The notes beneath the pieces are model-generated. The model saw only the letters and a list, made by a program, of their open reading frames with translations, was not told where the DNA came from and did no database searches. 64,000 nt of DNA. It comes from Acrocarpospora corrugata. GTDB taxonomy: Bacteria > Actinomycetota > Actinomycetes > Streptosporangiales > Streptosporangiaceae. The position numbers were made by a program, and so were the translations under genes. Within the stretch, counting starts at the first letter, position 1; the number at the start of each line of letters is the position of its first letter. The stretch is from positions 123,048 through 187,047 of the forward strand of contig NZ_BLAD01000047.1 of NCBI RefSeq assembly GCF_009687845.1, read 5' to 3'. Shown here piece by piece: positions 51,494 to 59,707 of the stretch.

Positions 51494-52096
51494 ATGAACG
51501 AGGACGCCATGGACCTGCGGGCGCGCAACAAGCAGGTCACCCGGGAGGCGATCAGCCACGCCGCGCTGCGGCTGGCCATCGAGCAGGGTCCGAGCGGGCT
51601 GGCGCTGGTCCGCGTCACCGACATCGCCACGGCCGCCGGGGTCTCGCCGCGCACCTACAACAACTACTTCTCCAGCAGGGAGGAGGCGATCTGCTCCTTC
51701 CAGGCCGACCAGTCCAGGCGGGTGGGGCAGGCGCTGCGTGCCCGGCCCGACGGCGAGCCGCTGGACCGGGCCGTCATCGCGGCAGTGATCGAGCTCTACA
51801 CCGACCCCGAGCCGGACAGGGCGGGCCTGGGCATGATCATGTCGACGCCCGAGCTGGAGGGCGAGGCGCTGAAGGCGTTCAGCATGGCCGAAGGGCCGCT
51901 CGCCGAGGCGATCGCGGCGCGTACGGGCATCGACCCGGGACGCGACCTGTTCCCCGCCGTCACGGCCGCCGCGGTCGCCGGCGCCATCCGGGTCGCGGGG
52001 CGGTACTGGCTCCAGCCCGGCAACAGCGGCCCCTTCGCCGACGTCCTGCGGGGCGCCCTGTCCTGCGTCATTCCCGCCGCGCCGCGCGGTCAGTGA
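51494..52096 (+). CDS. TetR-family regulator
   Basis: A 200-residue regulator with HTH TREAISHAALRLAIEQGPSGLALVRVTDIATAAGVSPRTYNNYFSSREEAI, followed by a helical ligand domain. The NNYFSSREEA form of recognition helix is typical of actinobacterial regulators of efflux or stress genes. It sits 20 bp downstream of a long inverted repeat and 14 bp upstream of the TIM-barrel gene, so it likely regulates both genes from one promoter. Confidence 0.9.
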   Translation: MNEDAMDLRARNKQVTREAISHAALRLAIEQGPSGLALVRVTDIATAAGVSPRTYNNYFSSREEAICSFQADQSRRVGQALRARPDGEPLDRAVIAAVIELYTDPEPDRAGLGMIMSTPELEGEALKAFSMAEGPLAEAIAARTGIDPGRDLFPAVTAAAVAGAIRVAGRYWLQPGNSGPFADVLRGALSCVIPAAPRGQ

Positions 52097-52110
52097 AAGG
52101 AACACCGGGC

Positions 52111-53151
52111 ATGCGTGCCAAAGGCATCAACTTCGATACCGGCTTCGCGGACTCGTACGCCCGCCGCGCCGGGTGGAGCACCCGGGAGCCGTTCGACCCC
52201 ACAGTGGTCGAACGTGAGATGCGCGTCATCCGGGAGGATCTGCACTGCACCGCCGTACGGATCACGGGGGGTGACCCCGAGCGGCTCAAGGTCGCCGCCG
52301 GTTACGCCGCGGCGGCCGGGCTGGAAGTCTGGTTGTGCCCGTTCACCTGCGACATCACCGCCGACGAACTGCTCGCCGTGATCGCCGACTGCGCGGAGTA
52401 CGGCGAAGTGCTGCGCCGCCGGGGGGCCGAGGTCGTCCTGGTCACCGGCTCGGAGCTGAGCCTGGTCACCGACGGATTCCTGCCCGGCGCGACGTTCCGG
52501 GACCGGATCCCCCTGCTGACCCGGCCGGAGCGCCTGCGCGAGGTGATCCCGCTGGTGCCCGGCCGCGTCAACGCCTTCCTCGGCAAGGCGGTGGCGGTCG
52601 CCCGCGAGCGGTTCGGCGGCCGGATCAGCTACTCCTCGCTTCCGTTCGAGCAGGTCGACTGGACGCCCTTCGACATCATCGCCACCGACGCCGGCTACCG
52701 TTCCGCCGCCACCGCCGCCACCTACCGCGAGAGCGTCCGCGCCCTGGTCGCGCAGGGCAGGGCGCTGGGCAAGCCGGTGTCGATCAACGAGTTCGGGTGC
52801 GTCACCCACCGTGGCGCCGCCGACCTGGGCGAACGCGGCGACTCGATCATCGATTGGGGAGACGACGGCGCGCCTACCGGCCTGACCGGCGACCCCGTCC
52901 GCGACGAGCACGAGCAGGCGGCCTACCTGCGCGAGGTGCTGGACATCCTCGACGCCGAGGGCGTCGACAGCGCCTTCTGGTACACCTTCGCCAGATACGA
53001 CCTGCCGCACCGCGACGACCCTCGCATGGACTTCGACCTGGCCAGCCCCGGCGTGGTGAAGGTCCTGGAGGGCCGTCGCGGCACGACCTACCCCGACCTG
53101 CCCTGGGAACCGAAGGCCGCGTTCACCGCCCTGGCCGACTGGCGACCTTGA
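52111..53151 (+). CDS. TIM-barrel glycoside-hydrolase-like protein
   Basis: A 346-residue cytosolic protein: MRAKGINFDTGF start, EMRVIREDLHCTAVRITGGDPERL, GLEVWLCPFTCDITADELL, VVLVTGSELSLVTDGFLPG, and the barrel end KPVSINEFGCVTHRGAAD followed by FWYTFARYDLPH. The N-E pair (INEFG) and the ELSL glutamate resemble the acid/base and nucleophile of clan GH-A glycosidases. Actinomycete relatives are often labelled abortive phage infection protein, a name I see no sequence support for. It follows the TetR gene by 14 bp (GAAAGG ribosome-binding site) and its stop abuts the stop of the opposing gene. Confidence 0.6.
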   Translation: MRAKGINFDTGFADSYARRAGWSTREPFDPTVVEREMRVIREDLHCTAVRITGGDPERLKVAAGYAAAAGLEVWLCPFTCDITADELLAVIADCAEYGEVLRRRGAEVVLVTGSELSLVTDGFLPGATFRDRIPLLTRPERLREVIPLVPGRVNAFLGKAVAVARERFGGRISYSSLPFEQVDWTPFDIIATDAGYRSAATAATYRESVRALVAQGRALGKPVSINEFGCVTHRGAADLGERGDSIIDWGDDGAPTGLTGDPVRDEHEQAAYLREVLDILDAEGVDSAFWYTFARYDLPHRDDPRMDFDLASPGVVKVLEGRRGTTYPDLPWEPKAAFTALADWRP

Positions 53152-53769
53152 TCAGCCACCGGAGGGCCCGAGCGGCGCCCCGGTGCTGTCGACCAGCCGG
53201 CAGGCGGCCACAGGCCCGGTGGAGACGCGCGCCCAGATTCCGGCGACGGTGGCGCCCGGAGTGTCGGAGACGCTGAACTCCAGCACCGCGGTCTGGCCGT
53301 CCTTGACCACCCGGGGGTCGATCGTGAAGCCCACCTGGCCTTCCTCGGGTACCGGCCAGAGAGTGAGTGGGGCCTCCTCTTCGGACAGGAAACTCTCGCT
53401 GCGCGGCTGCGGGCTGCACTTCTTCCCCATCGGGATGTAGTCCACGACCGCGTTGAGACCCATCCCCCGAAGGTCCGCCTCCAGGCCCTCGGGGTTCTTG
53501 GCCTCGTCGATGGTGATGTGGATGGTGCCGTCCGCCTTCTTGGTGACGGCGTAGGCCGCGCCGCCGGAGAGCAGCGGCAGGGTGATCGCCACGGCAGCGG
53601 CGGCGGCCAGCACCGGGGCCAGGACGGCCGGGCGCGGCAGCCGCCGCTTCCGCTTGGCGGGCTTGATCTCGCTCATCACGAACTCCTTGAGCTGTCGGCA
53701 CCGGTCGCCCGGAAGTTCCGGCTGGTACGGCAGCAGCCGGGCCAGCTCTTCCCGCTCACCTGCGTTCAT
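53152..53769 (-). CDS. Membrane-anchored partner of the ECF sigma factor (CU044_5270-like)
   Basis: A 205-residue protein: a short cytoplasmic N-terminus (LARLLPYQPELPGDRCRQLKEFVMSEI), one membrane helix (AVLAPVLAAAAAVAITLPLL), and an extracytoplasmic domain with two cysteines (KKCSPQ, AACRLVD). The N-terminal helix pattern PGDRCRQLKEF-M-EI recurs in proteins encoded next to ECF sigma factors in actinomycetes. It lacks the ZAS zinc motif of classic anti-sigma factors. The start overlaps the sigma gene stop (ATGA), which implies coupled synthesis. An inner ATG at 53676 with AAGGAG upstream could give a shorter form. Confidence 0.7.
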   Translation of the reverse strand: MNAGEREELARLLPYQPELPGDRCRQLKEFVMSEIKPAKRKRRLPRPAVLAPVLAAAAAVAITLPLLSGGAAYAVTKKADGTIHITIDEAKNPEGLEADLRGMGLNAVVDYIPMGKKCSPQPRSESFLSEEEAPLTLWPVPEEGQVGFTIDPRVVKDGQTAVLEFSVSDTPGATVAGIWARVSTGPVAACRLVDSTGAPLGPSGG

Positions 53770-54374
53770 CGGTTCTCCTCCCGAGCGGACCGGACCGCGG
53801 GAACGCGGTCACCCCTTACCTGTTCCGCCGGCCGGGGTGGTTCCCGATCGGCCACGGAAGCTTCGAGTTTCCTTCGCGCCCGGGACAGCCGGGACCGAAC
53901 CGTGCCCACCGAGATGTCCAGGGCACGCGCCGCCTCCGCGTAGCCGAGCCCCGAGCCGACGACCAGCGCGAACACCTCCTGCTCCTGGCGGCGCAGGGTG
54001 CCGAAGGCCCGCTGGACCGCGGCCAGCCGCTCGGCGTCGTCGGCCCGCCCCACCACCTCGTCGGCGAAGTCGGGGACCTGTTCCGCCCGGGGCAGCCGGG
54101 CCAGCGCGTCATCGTGGCGGCGGGCGGCCCGCCGGGTGTTCCTGGCGACGTTGGTGGCGATGCCCAGCAGCCACGGCCGCAGCGAGCCGCCGCCGGCGTC
54201 GATCCGGTGCCGCAGCCGCCAGGCTTCCAGGAAGGTCAGCGACAGCACGTCCTCGGCCGCCGACTGGTTGCCCGTCAGGCGGAAGGCATGGCCGTACACC
54301 GATCGGGCGAACTCATCGAAGAGCTGCTCGAACGCCTCTGCATCCCCGCCACGTATCCGGTCGCGTATCGACAT
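53766..54374 (-). CDS. ECF sigma factor (SigE-like)
   Basis: A 202-residue extracytoplasmic-function sigma factor. Region 2: FEQLFDEFARSVYGHAFRLTGNQSAAEDVLSLTFLEAWRLR, continuing PWLLGIATNVARNTRRAARR. Region 4: LRRQEQEVFALVVGSGLGYAEAARALDISVGTVRSRLSRARRKLE. The linker and a 25-residue C-terminal tail are unremarkable. It is co-expressed with the membrane protein downstream, which probably controls or reports to it. Start ATG 54374. Confidence 0.92.
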   Translation of the reverse strand: MSIRDRIRGGDAEAFEQLFDEFARSVYGHAFRLTGNQSAAEDVLSLTFLEAWRLRHRIDAGGGSLRPWLLGIATNVARNTRRAARRHDDALARLPRAEQVPDFADEVVGRADDAERLAAVQRAFGTLRRQEQEVFALVVGSGLGYAEAARALDISVGTVRSRLSRARRKLEASVADREPPRPAEQVRGDRVPAVRSAREENR

Positions 54375-54418
54375 GTCCACATACAGGAACTGTCCGCAGC
54401 CCGGGCCGGGTTCCGGGT

Positions 54419-55399
54419 TCAGGCGCTCGGGGGTGCGTCGAAGGCGCGCCGGTACTCGGTGGGGGTCACGCCGACCTGCTGGGTGAAGTGGCGGCGCAGG
54501 TTGGTCGCCGTGCCCAGGCCGCTGTGCTCGCTGATCTTCTCGATCGGCAGGGAGGTGGTCTCCAGCAGGGTCTGGGCGCGGGCGATCCGCTGGTTGAGCA
54601 GCCACTTCAAGGGGGTGGTGCCGGTGACGGACTGGAGACGCCGGTAGAAGGTCCGGGTGCTCAGACCGGCCTGCCTGGCCAGTTCGTCGACGGTGAGCGG
54701 CCGATCGAGGTGTTCGATGGCCCACTGGAGCACGGGCCCGAGGCTCTCGTCGTCGGTGACCGGCACGGCCAGGTCGATGAACTGGGCCTGACCGCCGAAG
54801 CGGTGGGCGGGGACCACCATCCGCCGGGCCAGCTGGTTGGCCACGTGCGCGCCCAGGTCGCAGCGGACCAGGTGCAGGCAGAGGTCCAGCCCCGCGCTCA
54901 TGCCGGCGCTGGTGAGCACGTCGCAGTCGTCGACGTAGAGCACCGAGCTGTCGACCCGCACCTTGGGGTATCGCTTGGCCATCTCGTCGGCGTACATCCA
55001 GTGGGTGGTGGCCCGGCGGCCGTCGAGGAGCCCGGCTTCGGCGAGGGCGAACGCGCCGCAGCACAGCGACACCATGCGCGCGCCGGCGTCGGCGGCCCGG
55101 CGCAGCTCCTCGACCAGCCCCGGCGCGAACGGCTTGCCCTGGGCCACGGCTTCCGGCACGGCCGCGACGATCACGGTGTCGGCGTCGGCCAGGTCCGCGA
55201 ACCGGTAGGGGGTGCGCAGCGAGAAGCCCTGCTCGACGACGGGCGTGTCCGCCGCGCACAGACGCAGGTCGTACCAGGGGTCGGCCAGGTCGGGTTGCGG
55301 CATGCCGAACACCGAGCACGGGACTGCTATCTCGTACATGTCCCACATGCATGAGCTGATGTCGCCGGCCACGGCGATCGCGACGGATCCGGGTGCCAT
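54419..55399 (-). CDS. GlxA-type AraC regulator with DJ-1/PfpI domain
   Basis: A 326-residue regulator. The N-terminal DJ-1/PfpI-like domain has MVSLCCGAFALAEAGLLDGRRATTHW, with cysteine at the nucleophile-elbow position, and WMYADEM, then LTSAGMSAGLDLCLHLV. The C-terminal part is an AraC double HTH (TVDELARQAGLSTRTFYRRLQSVTG, PIEKISEHSGLGTATNLRRHFTQQVGVTPTEYRRAF). These regulators control amine, nitrile or stress genes. It diverges from the imine-reductase-like gene by 111 bp and may regulate it. Confidence 0.9.
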   Translation of the reverse strand: MAPGSVAIAVAGDISSCMWDMYEIAVPCSVFGMPQPDLADPWYDLRLCAADTPVVEQGFSLRTPYRFADLADADTVIVAAVPEAVAQGKPFAPGLVEELRRAADAGARMVSLCCGAFALAEAGLLDGRRATTHWMYADEMAKRYPKVRVDSSVLYVDDCDVLTSAGMSAGLDLCLHLVRCDLGAHVANQLARRMVVPAHRFGGQAQFIDLAVPVTDDESLGPVLQWAIEHLDRPLTVDELARQAGLSTRTFYRRLQSVTGTTPLKWLLNQRIARAQTLLETTSLPIEKISEHSGLGTATNLRRHFTQQVGVTPTEYRRAFDAPPSA

Positions 55400-55510
55400 G
55401 ACCGAGATCGTACGGCAGGAATCGTTCGAAGATAGTCAGTCCTGCCACTGTCGAGGGTCTGCCGACGGGTGCGAACGTAGTCACCGGAAAGATCGACACG
55501 GGGAGGAAAA

Positions 55511-56386
55511 ATGCGGAAATCAGAGGCGCCGGTCACGGTGATCGGCCTGGGGTTGATGGGTCAGGCGCTGGCGGGAACGTTCCTGCGGAACGGGCATCCC
55601 ACGACCGTGTGGAACCGCTCGGCGGGCAAGGCCGACCAGTTGGTCGCTCAGGGCGCGGTCCGTGCGGGCTCGGCGCGGGACGCGGTGGTGGCGAGCCCGC
55701 TCGTGATCGTCTGCGTCTCGGACTACGCGGCGGTTCGCGAGTTGCTCGATCCGCTGGGGGACGTTCTGGCGGGCCGGGTTCTGGTTAGCCTGACCTCAGG
55801 TACTTCCGAGGAGGCCCGGGAGACCGCCCAATGGGCGGCGCGGCAGGGTGGCGCCTATCTCGACGGCGCGATCATGACCGGTCCCCAAGGTGTCGGCACG
55901 GCTGAGGCCCTGCTTCTTTACAGCGGGCCGAAGGCAGCCTTCGAGACGCATGAGTCAGCGTTGCGGAGCCTCGGCGGGGAGACCACGTACCTCGGCGCCG
56001 ACCATGGCCTTTCGTCCTTGTACGACATGTCGATGCTGACCCTCATGTGGAGCATCTTGAATGGCTTCCTGCACGGCGCCGCCTTGCTCGGCACGGCCGA
56101 CGTGCCCGCCGCGACGTTCGCCCAGGCCGCCAAGAAGGGGATGCTGACCGTGGCCGACTGGTTGTCGTCCTACGCGGACCAGATCGACGGCGGCGAGTAC
56201 CCGGCTCTCGATTCCACCATCGACACCCATCTGGCCGCGATGGAGCACCTCATCCACGAGAGCGTGACCCTCGGTATCAACGCCGAACTCCCCCGATTCA
56301 TCAAAGCCCTCACCGACCGGGCTGTGGCCGGGGGACGCGGCAGCGACGGCTACGCGGCCCTGATCGAGCAGTTCCGCCAGCCATGA
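55511..56386 (+). CDS. Imine-reductase-like NADP-dependent oxidoreductase
   Basis: A 291-residue beta-hydroxyacid-dehydrogenase-fold enzyme. The N-terminal Rossmann domain has VIGLGLMGQALAGTFLRNGHPTTVWNRSAGKA, with the NR-S-K NADP phosphate site; SLTSGTSEEA and DGAIMTGPQGVG match imine reductases. The all-helical C-terminal domain starts with DHGLSSLYDMSMLTLMW, where D172 is at the usual catalytic position of (R)-type imine reductases. It would reduce cyclic imines to amines. GGGGAGG precedes ATG 55511. Physiological substrates of the family are largely unknown. Confidence 0.8.
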   Translation: MRKSEAPVTVIGLGLMGQALAGTFLRNGHPTTVWNRSAGKADQLVAQGAVRAGSARDAVVASPLVIVCVSDYAAVRELLDPLGDVLAGRVLVSLTSGTSEEARETAQWAARQGGAYLDGAIMTGPQGVGTAEALLLYSGPKAAFETHESALRSLGGETTYLGADHGLSSLYDMSMLTLMWSILNGFLHGAALLGTADVPAATFAQAAKKGMLTVADWLSSYADQIDGGEYPALDSTIDTHLAAMEHLIHESVTLGINAELPRFIKALTDRAVAGGRGSDGYAALIEQFRQP

Positions 56387-56530
56387 CCGGCCGCCAGACG
56401 GTCCAGAGGACTCGTGCCCGGCAACGGCTGCATGGCGAGTCTCCAGGCTCAACGGCGCGCAACCGCCCCGACGTCGTCAGAGATCGCCGTCCCTTTCCCC
56501 CGGGCCCCACCCACTGAGTAGGGTCTGGTC

Positions 56531-57496
56531 GTGCTGCATGTGCGCGTGATCAGTCCAGCGGAGCGTACCGACGAGGCGGTCGGCATGCTCCGGCAGGCGA
56601 CCGGCCTGACCAACCTCGTGGTGCTGCCCGGCGTGGCGCGTGAGCCGGCGGGTGACCTCGTCCTTTTCGACATCGCCAGGGAGGCCGCCAACGGGGTGAT
56701 CGAGCGGCTCACCGAGCTGGGCCTGTCGACGGCCGGGTCGATCGCGGTCGAAAACGTGGACCTGTCCCTGTCCGATGCCGCGAACAGGGCGAAGGAGGCG
56801 GCTCCGGGCGCCGGTGATGACGCGGTCCTCTGGGAGGAACTGGCCCGGCGAGTGGACGACGACTCGCAGACAACGTGGGCCTACCTCGCCTTCCTCGCCA
56901 TCGCCACGCAGCTCGCCGCGATCGGCGTGGTGGTCGCCTCCCCCATCCTGATCGTGGGCGCGATGGTGCTCGGCCCGGAGTTCGGCGCGATCGCGGCCAT
57001 CTGCTTCGGCCTGCTGCGCCGCCGCCCCGCACTGATCGTCAAGGCGATCCGCGCCCTGGCCCTCGGCTTCGGCACCGCGATCGCGATCACTTTCGCCTGC
57101 GCGCTGGCCGCTCGCGGCCTGGGCTGGATCAACGCGGACATGCTCAGCGGCCACTCCGAAGTCGAGTTCATCGTAAAACCCGATAAATGGTCATTCATAG
57201 TCGCGCTCCTCGCCGGCGCCGCCGGAGTCCTGTCGATCACCGCAGACAAGTCCTCCACCCTGGTCGGCGTCTTCATCTCGGTCACCACCGTCCCGGCCGC
57301 CGGCTACGCCTCCGTCGCCCTAGCCTTGGGCGCGTGGCAGGACGTCGGCGGCTCCGCCCTCCAACTGGCCGTCAACATCGCCGGCATGGTCCTGTCCGGC
57401 ACCCTCACCCTGCTCACCCAGCGCCTCCTCTGGTCCCGTTACGGCCTCCCCGCACCCCTCAACCGACGAGACCGAACACGAGGCGACCGCCCTTAG
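56531..57496 (+). CDS. DUF389 integral membrane protein
   Basis: A 321-residue protein of the DUF389/TIGR00341 family: a soluble N-terminal ferredoxin-like part (MLHVRVISPAERTDEAVGMLRQ) and six to seven helices, with the conserved ASPILIVGAMVLGPEFGAIAAICFGLLRRRPAL. Another conserved stretch is DKSSTLVGVFISVTTVPAAGYASVALALG. No function is established. The start is GTG 56531 with a weak ribosome-binding site. A no-loop palindrome TGCCGTCCGGACGGCA (57541-57556) lies beyond the stop. The remaining 200 bp to the next gene hold nothing I recognise. Confidence 0.87.
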   Translation: MLHVRVISPAERTDEAVGMLRQATGLTNLVVLPGVAREPAGDLVLFDIAREAANGVIERLTELGLSTAGSIAVENVDLSLSDAANRAKEAAPGAGDDAVLWEELARRVDDDSQTTWAYLAFLAIATQLAAIGVVVASPILIVGAMVLGPEFGAIAAICFGLLRRRPALIVKAIRALALGFGTAIAITFACALAARGLGWINADMLSGHSEVEFIVKPDKWSFIVALLAGAAGVLSITADKSSTLVGVFISVTTVPAAGYASVALALGAWQDVGGSALQLAVNIAGMVLSGTLTLLTQRLLWSRYGLPAPLNRRDRTRGDRP

Positions 57497-57752
57497 AATC
57501 CGCAGCGAATTATTCGACGCCGAGTCCTCATTCACCACTCTGCCGTCCGGACGGCACGCGAGACCCGCTTTCACCCCGCAGCGCCGCCCGACGCCAGGTT
57601 CGTTGGATTCCCCGTGGTCGAGGATGACGCGGCCCGTGACCTGGTCAGCTCGCTTTGAACAACCCGATGGAGAAGCACTTCCCCCGCTGCGCGGAAAGGC
57701 CAGACGGCCCGTCGTCCAGTCCTTCCCCGGTGTGGGGGCGGGTTTGGGATGG

Positions 57753-58409
57753 TTAGTCGTCCTTGGGTTCGTCGGCGGGGCTGAAGTGTTGTACGCCGAA
57801 AGCGATTGCCATGGCGATGTCTTCGTCGCTGGTGCCCCAGGTGGCCTGGATTACTGAGCCCCAAGCGTGGCAGCTGCGGGTGGCGAACTCCTTGACGTCT
57901 GGGGCGTTCTGCCACGTTGCCGGGTCGAGATTTTCGCCGCGCAGGTGGCGGTCCAGGCCGAGTAGGGCTAGGTCCCAGCCGCCGCCGATGCCGATTGTGC
58001 CGCCGGGGCCGTAGGTGCGGATCAGTTCGTCGACGATTTCGGCGGGGGAGGTGTGTTCCAGTTCCAGGATTGTGTTGCCGGTCGGGCCGCTGGAGAGGCG
58101 GACTTCGAGTTCGGTGGCCATGCCTTCCCCGAAGGACCAGGTCACTTTGACCAGGTGGGGTTGCTCGCAGCGGAGGATCTCACCGCCCGCGTTGCCTTCG
58201 AGTTGGTACGTGCCGCCGAGGCGGAGGTCGCCGGTGATGGGGGCGAGCCAGCGGCTGATCCGGTCGGCGGAGGTACACGCGTCCCAGACGTCCTCGATTG
58301 AGGCGTCATAACTGCGGCGCAGCAGGAGTGAGCGGCCCGGGCCGGTGGCGACGGGGGTTTCGCCGAGCTCACGATGGGTGGCGTTGATCTGATTGACGAT
58401 GTCGATCAC
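57753..58409 (-). CDS. SRPBCC/AHSA1-like protein
   Basis: A 218-residue hotdog-cavity (START-like) protein: LLLRRSYDASIEDVWDACTSADRISRWLAPITGDLRLGGTYQLEGNAGGEILRCEQPH, LVKVTWSFG, LELEHTSPAEIVDELIRTYGPGG, and a 60-residue helical C-terminal extension. The family binds small hydrophobic ligands; relatives are typically paired with an ArsR regulator. Here only a fragment of an ArsR-like gene remains 800 bp upstream. GTG 58409 follows AGGAAA. Its promoter region carries a 19-bp element that recurs upstream of the next genes. Confidence 0.85.
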   Translation of the reverse strand: MIDIVNQINATHRELGETPVATGPGRSLLLRRSYDASIEDVWDACTSADRISRWLAPITGDLRLGGTYQLEGNAGGEILRCEQPHLVKVTWSFGEGMATELEVRLSSGPTGNTILELEHTSPAEIVDELIRTYGPGGTIGIGGGWDLALLGLDRHLRGENLDPATWQNAPDVKEFATRSCHAWGSVIQATWGTSDEDIAMAIAFGVQHFSPADEPKDD

Positions 58410-58464
58410 GTAGTTTCCTGTCCTTTCATCCGAGGATGTCGTGCACCAGCGGATAGTTTCAGTT

Positions 58465-58483
58465 GTGGCTTATATAAGTCAAC
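58465..58483 (-). repeat. 19-bp promoter repeat, copy 1
   Basis: GTGGCTTATATAAGTCAAC, identical to 59391-59409. It contains the palindrome CTTATATAAG and, on the minus strand, a -35-like TTGACT. It lies 56 bp upstream of the SRPBCC start, so it fits an operator overlapping a -35 box. Confidence 0.75.
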
Positions 58484-59159
58484 TGTGAAGTTCTGGGTCG
58501 ATCCGGCTGCGGAGGAGTGCGGAGATCGCGGAGACCCACGCCCAGGCGGCCACGATGGTGAGGGCGAAAGTCACGTTGACCGCGGGGTTGCCGCCGCCGG
58601 CGGGGACGGCCATGAAGCCGAGCAGGAAGGCCGCGCCGGTGGCCGCGGAGTAGAGCGCCCAGCCGCGCTGGCGGTCCGCGGAGAAGTGGCGGGCCAGGAC
58701 GAAGCACCCGGCGATCAGGGCGAGGAAGCCGAGAGCGGAGACGCCGAAGTGGATGAGGCCGGGGCCGCTCACCTGCTGGGGCGGGCCCGTTGGTGTGCCT
58801 GGCGGGAAGCCGTCCACGGGGTCGGCCGGGAACAGTCCGGCCGTGAAGACCGCCGTACCGTACAGGCCGACCAGTAGCGGGCCCCAGGTCGCGCCCCGGC
58901 CAGGATGCAGGGCGCGCCGCATTCCGATCGCGCCCGCCACGGTCAGCAGGCCGGTGAGGAGGAAGTTGGCGATCTGGATCCAGCCGAGTTCGCCGTTGCT
59001 CATCAGGCTGAGGGGGTGCCGGGTGATGTCGAAACCGTCCCGGATGAACAGCTGGATCAGGCCGGCGCCGACATAGATCGGGCCCGCGGCCATGCCACAG
59101 GCCAGCAGTCTCGTGGTCGCTCTGGTGGTGGTGTCGATGCCGCTCACCGTGCCCTCCAT
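58479..59159 (-). CDS. DUF998 integral membrane protein
   Basis: A 226-residue membrane protein with six helices and the DUF998 pattern: LLACGMAAGPIYVGAGLIQLFIRDGFDITRHPLSLMSNGELGWIQIANFLLTG, then GLFPADPVDGFPPGTP and IHFGVSALGFLALIAGCFVLARHF. Function unknown. ATG 59159 is chosen by family start; the open frame extends 83 codons further upstream as nonsense. It follows the ArsR-like fragment and probably shares the promoter at 59391-59409. Its stop overlaps the first repeat copy of the SRPBCC promoter. Confidence 0.82.
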   Translation of the reverse strand: MEGTVSGIDTTTRATTRLLACGMAAGPIYVGAGLIQLFIRDGFDITRHPLSLMSNGELGWIQIANFLLTGLLTVAGAIGMRRALHPGRGATWGPLLVGLYGTAVFTAGLFPADPVDGFPPGTPTGPPQQVSGPGLIHFGVSALGFLALIAGCFVLARHFSADRQRGWALYSAATGAAFLLGFMAVPAGGGNPAVNVTFALTIVAAWAWVSAISALLRSRIDPELHS

Positions 59160-59202
59160 GGGGGCCGCAGCCTGGGGGAACCGGGCCGGTGAAGCTTCGC
59201 GA

Positions 59203-59373
59203 TCATGTGTGCTCCTGGTCGTTGTCGGTCGGCTCGGTGGCCGTTGGTTCATCAGTTGACGTGCCCGCGGCGTCTGTCCTGGGGCGGTCGCGCCTGCCTT
59301 GGGTGAGTTCGGTGGCCAATGCGTCCAGGTGTCGGCTCCAGAACCGGCGGAAGTGCTCCAGCCACATGCGCAC
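59203..59373 (-). pseudogene. C-terminal fragment of an ArsR-like regulator
   Basis: A 56-residue frame, VRMWLEHFRRFWSRHLDALATELTQG followed by a hydrophilic Thr/Asp tail. The WLEHFRRFWSRHLDAL helix is typical of the end of ArsR regulators that accompany SRPBCC genes. The DNA-binding domain is missing: the fragment starts 18 bp from the promoter repeat, as if a deletion joined the promoter to the gene's tail. If translated it would give a short helix without DNA-binding ability. Confidence 0.5.
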
Positions 59374-59390
59374 CGTGCCAGTATTGCGGC

Positions 59391-59409
59391 GTGGCTTATA
59401 TAAGTCAAC
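59391..59409 (-). repeat. 19-bp promoter repeat, copy 2
   Basis: Identical to 58465-58483. On the minus strand TTGACT is followed after 17 bases by AATACT, a good -35/-10 pair, so the repeat places the CTTATATAAG palindrome between the promoter boxes. Confidence 0.75.
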
Positions 59410-59707
59410 AGATATATTCGACCAGTCTTATCTACACGGCCGAGCCCGGGGGCGGCAGCGGTCGTGGCCTGGGCGAGCAGGTGCCGTACCAGATCAGCGA
59501 GCTTGATTCGGCCTGTGTCCTGATTTGCGATGAATGCGAATTAGGAATGCTTTGGTTGGGATTTATTGTTACAAGTCGTTCCTCTTGAAGTGTGGGGATG
59601 ATCTATGTTTCGTGCTCCTCTTTGCAGGGGTATTTCTAGCCGTGTTTCGCCACTCTGGCATAACAACCCTTAAATGTTCAGATCCCCCGCGACCGAGGAG
59701 ACCCCCG
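59410..59707. other. AT-richer gap before the oxalate decarboxylase operon
   Basis: About 300 bp, noticeably lower in GC between 59520 and 59670 (TTATTGTTACAAGTCG, TTAAATGTTCAG). No gene is supported. It probably holds the promoter of the following two genes. Confidence 0.4.

Noticed and set aside
47683..51654. A 1323-codon minus-strand frame
   Set aside because: Complementary to the fused lyase-amidase and M20 genes, whose metal and PLP motifs are intact on the plus strand.
52111..53151. A phage-defence system
   Set aside because: Only the family label used in databases suggests it. No nuclease, reverse transcriptase, toxin-antitoxin or other defence genes flank it.
57541..57556. TGCCGTCCGGACGGCA palindrome as an operator
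   Set aside because: It lies downstream of a gene between convergent genes, not at a promoter, and has no loop for a terminator; listed only as a note with the DUF389 gene.
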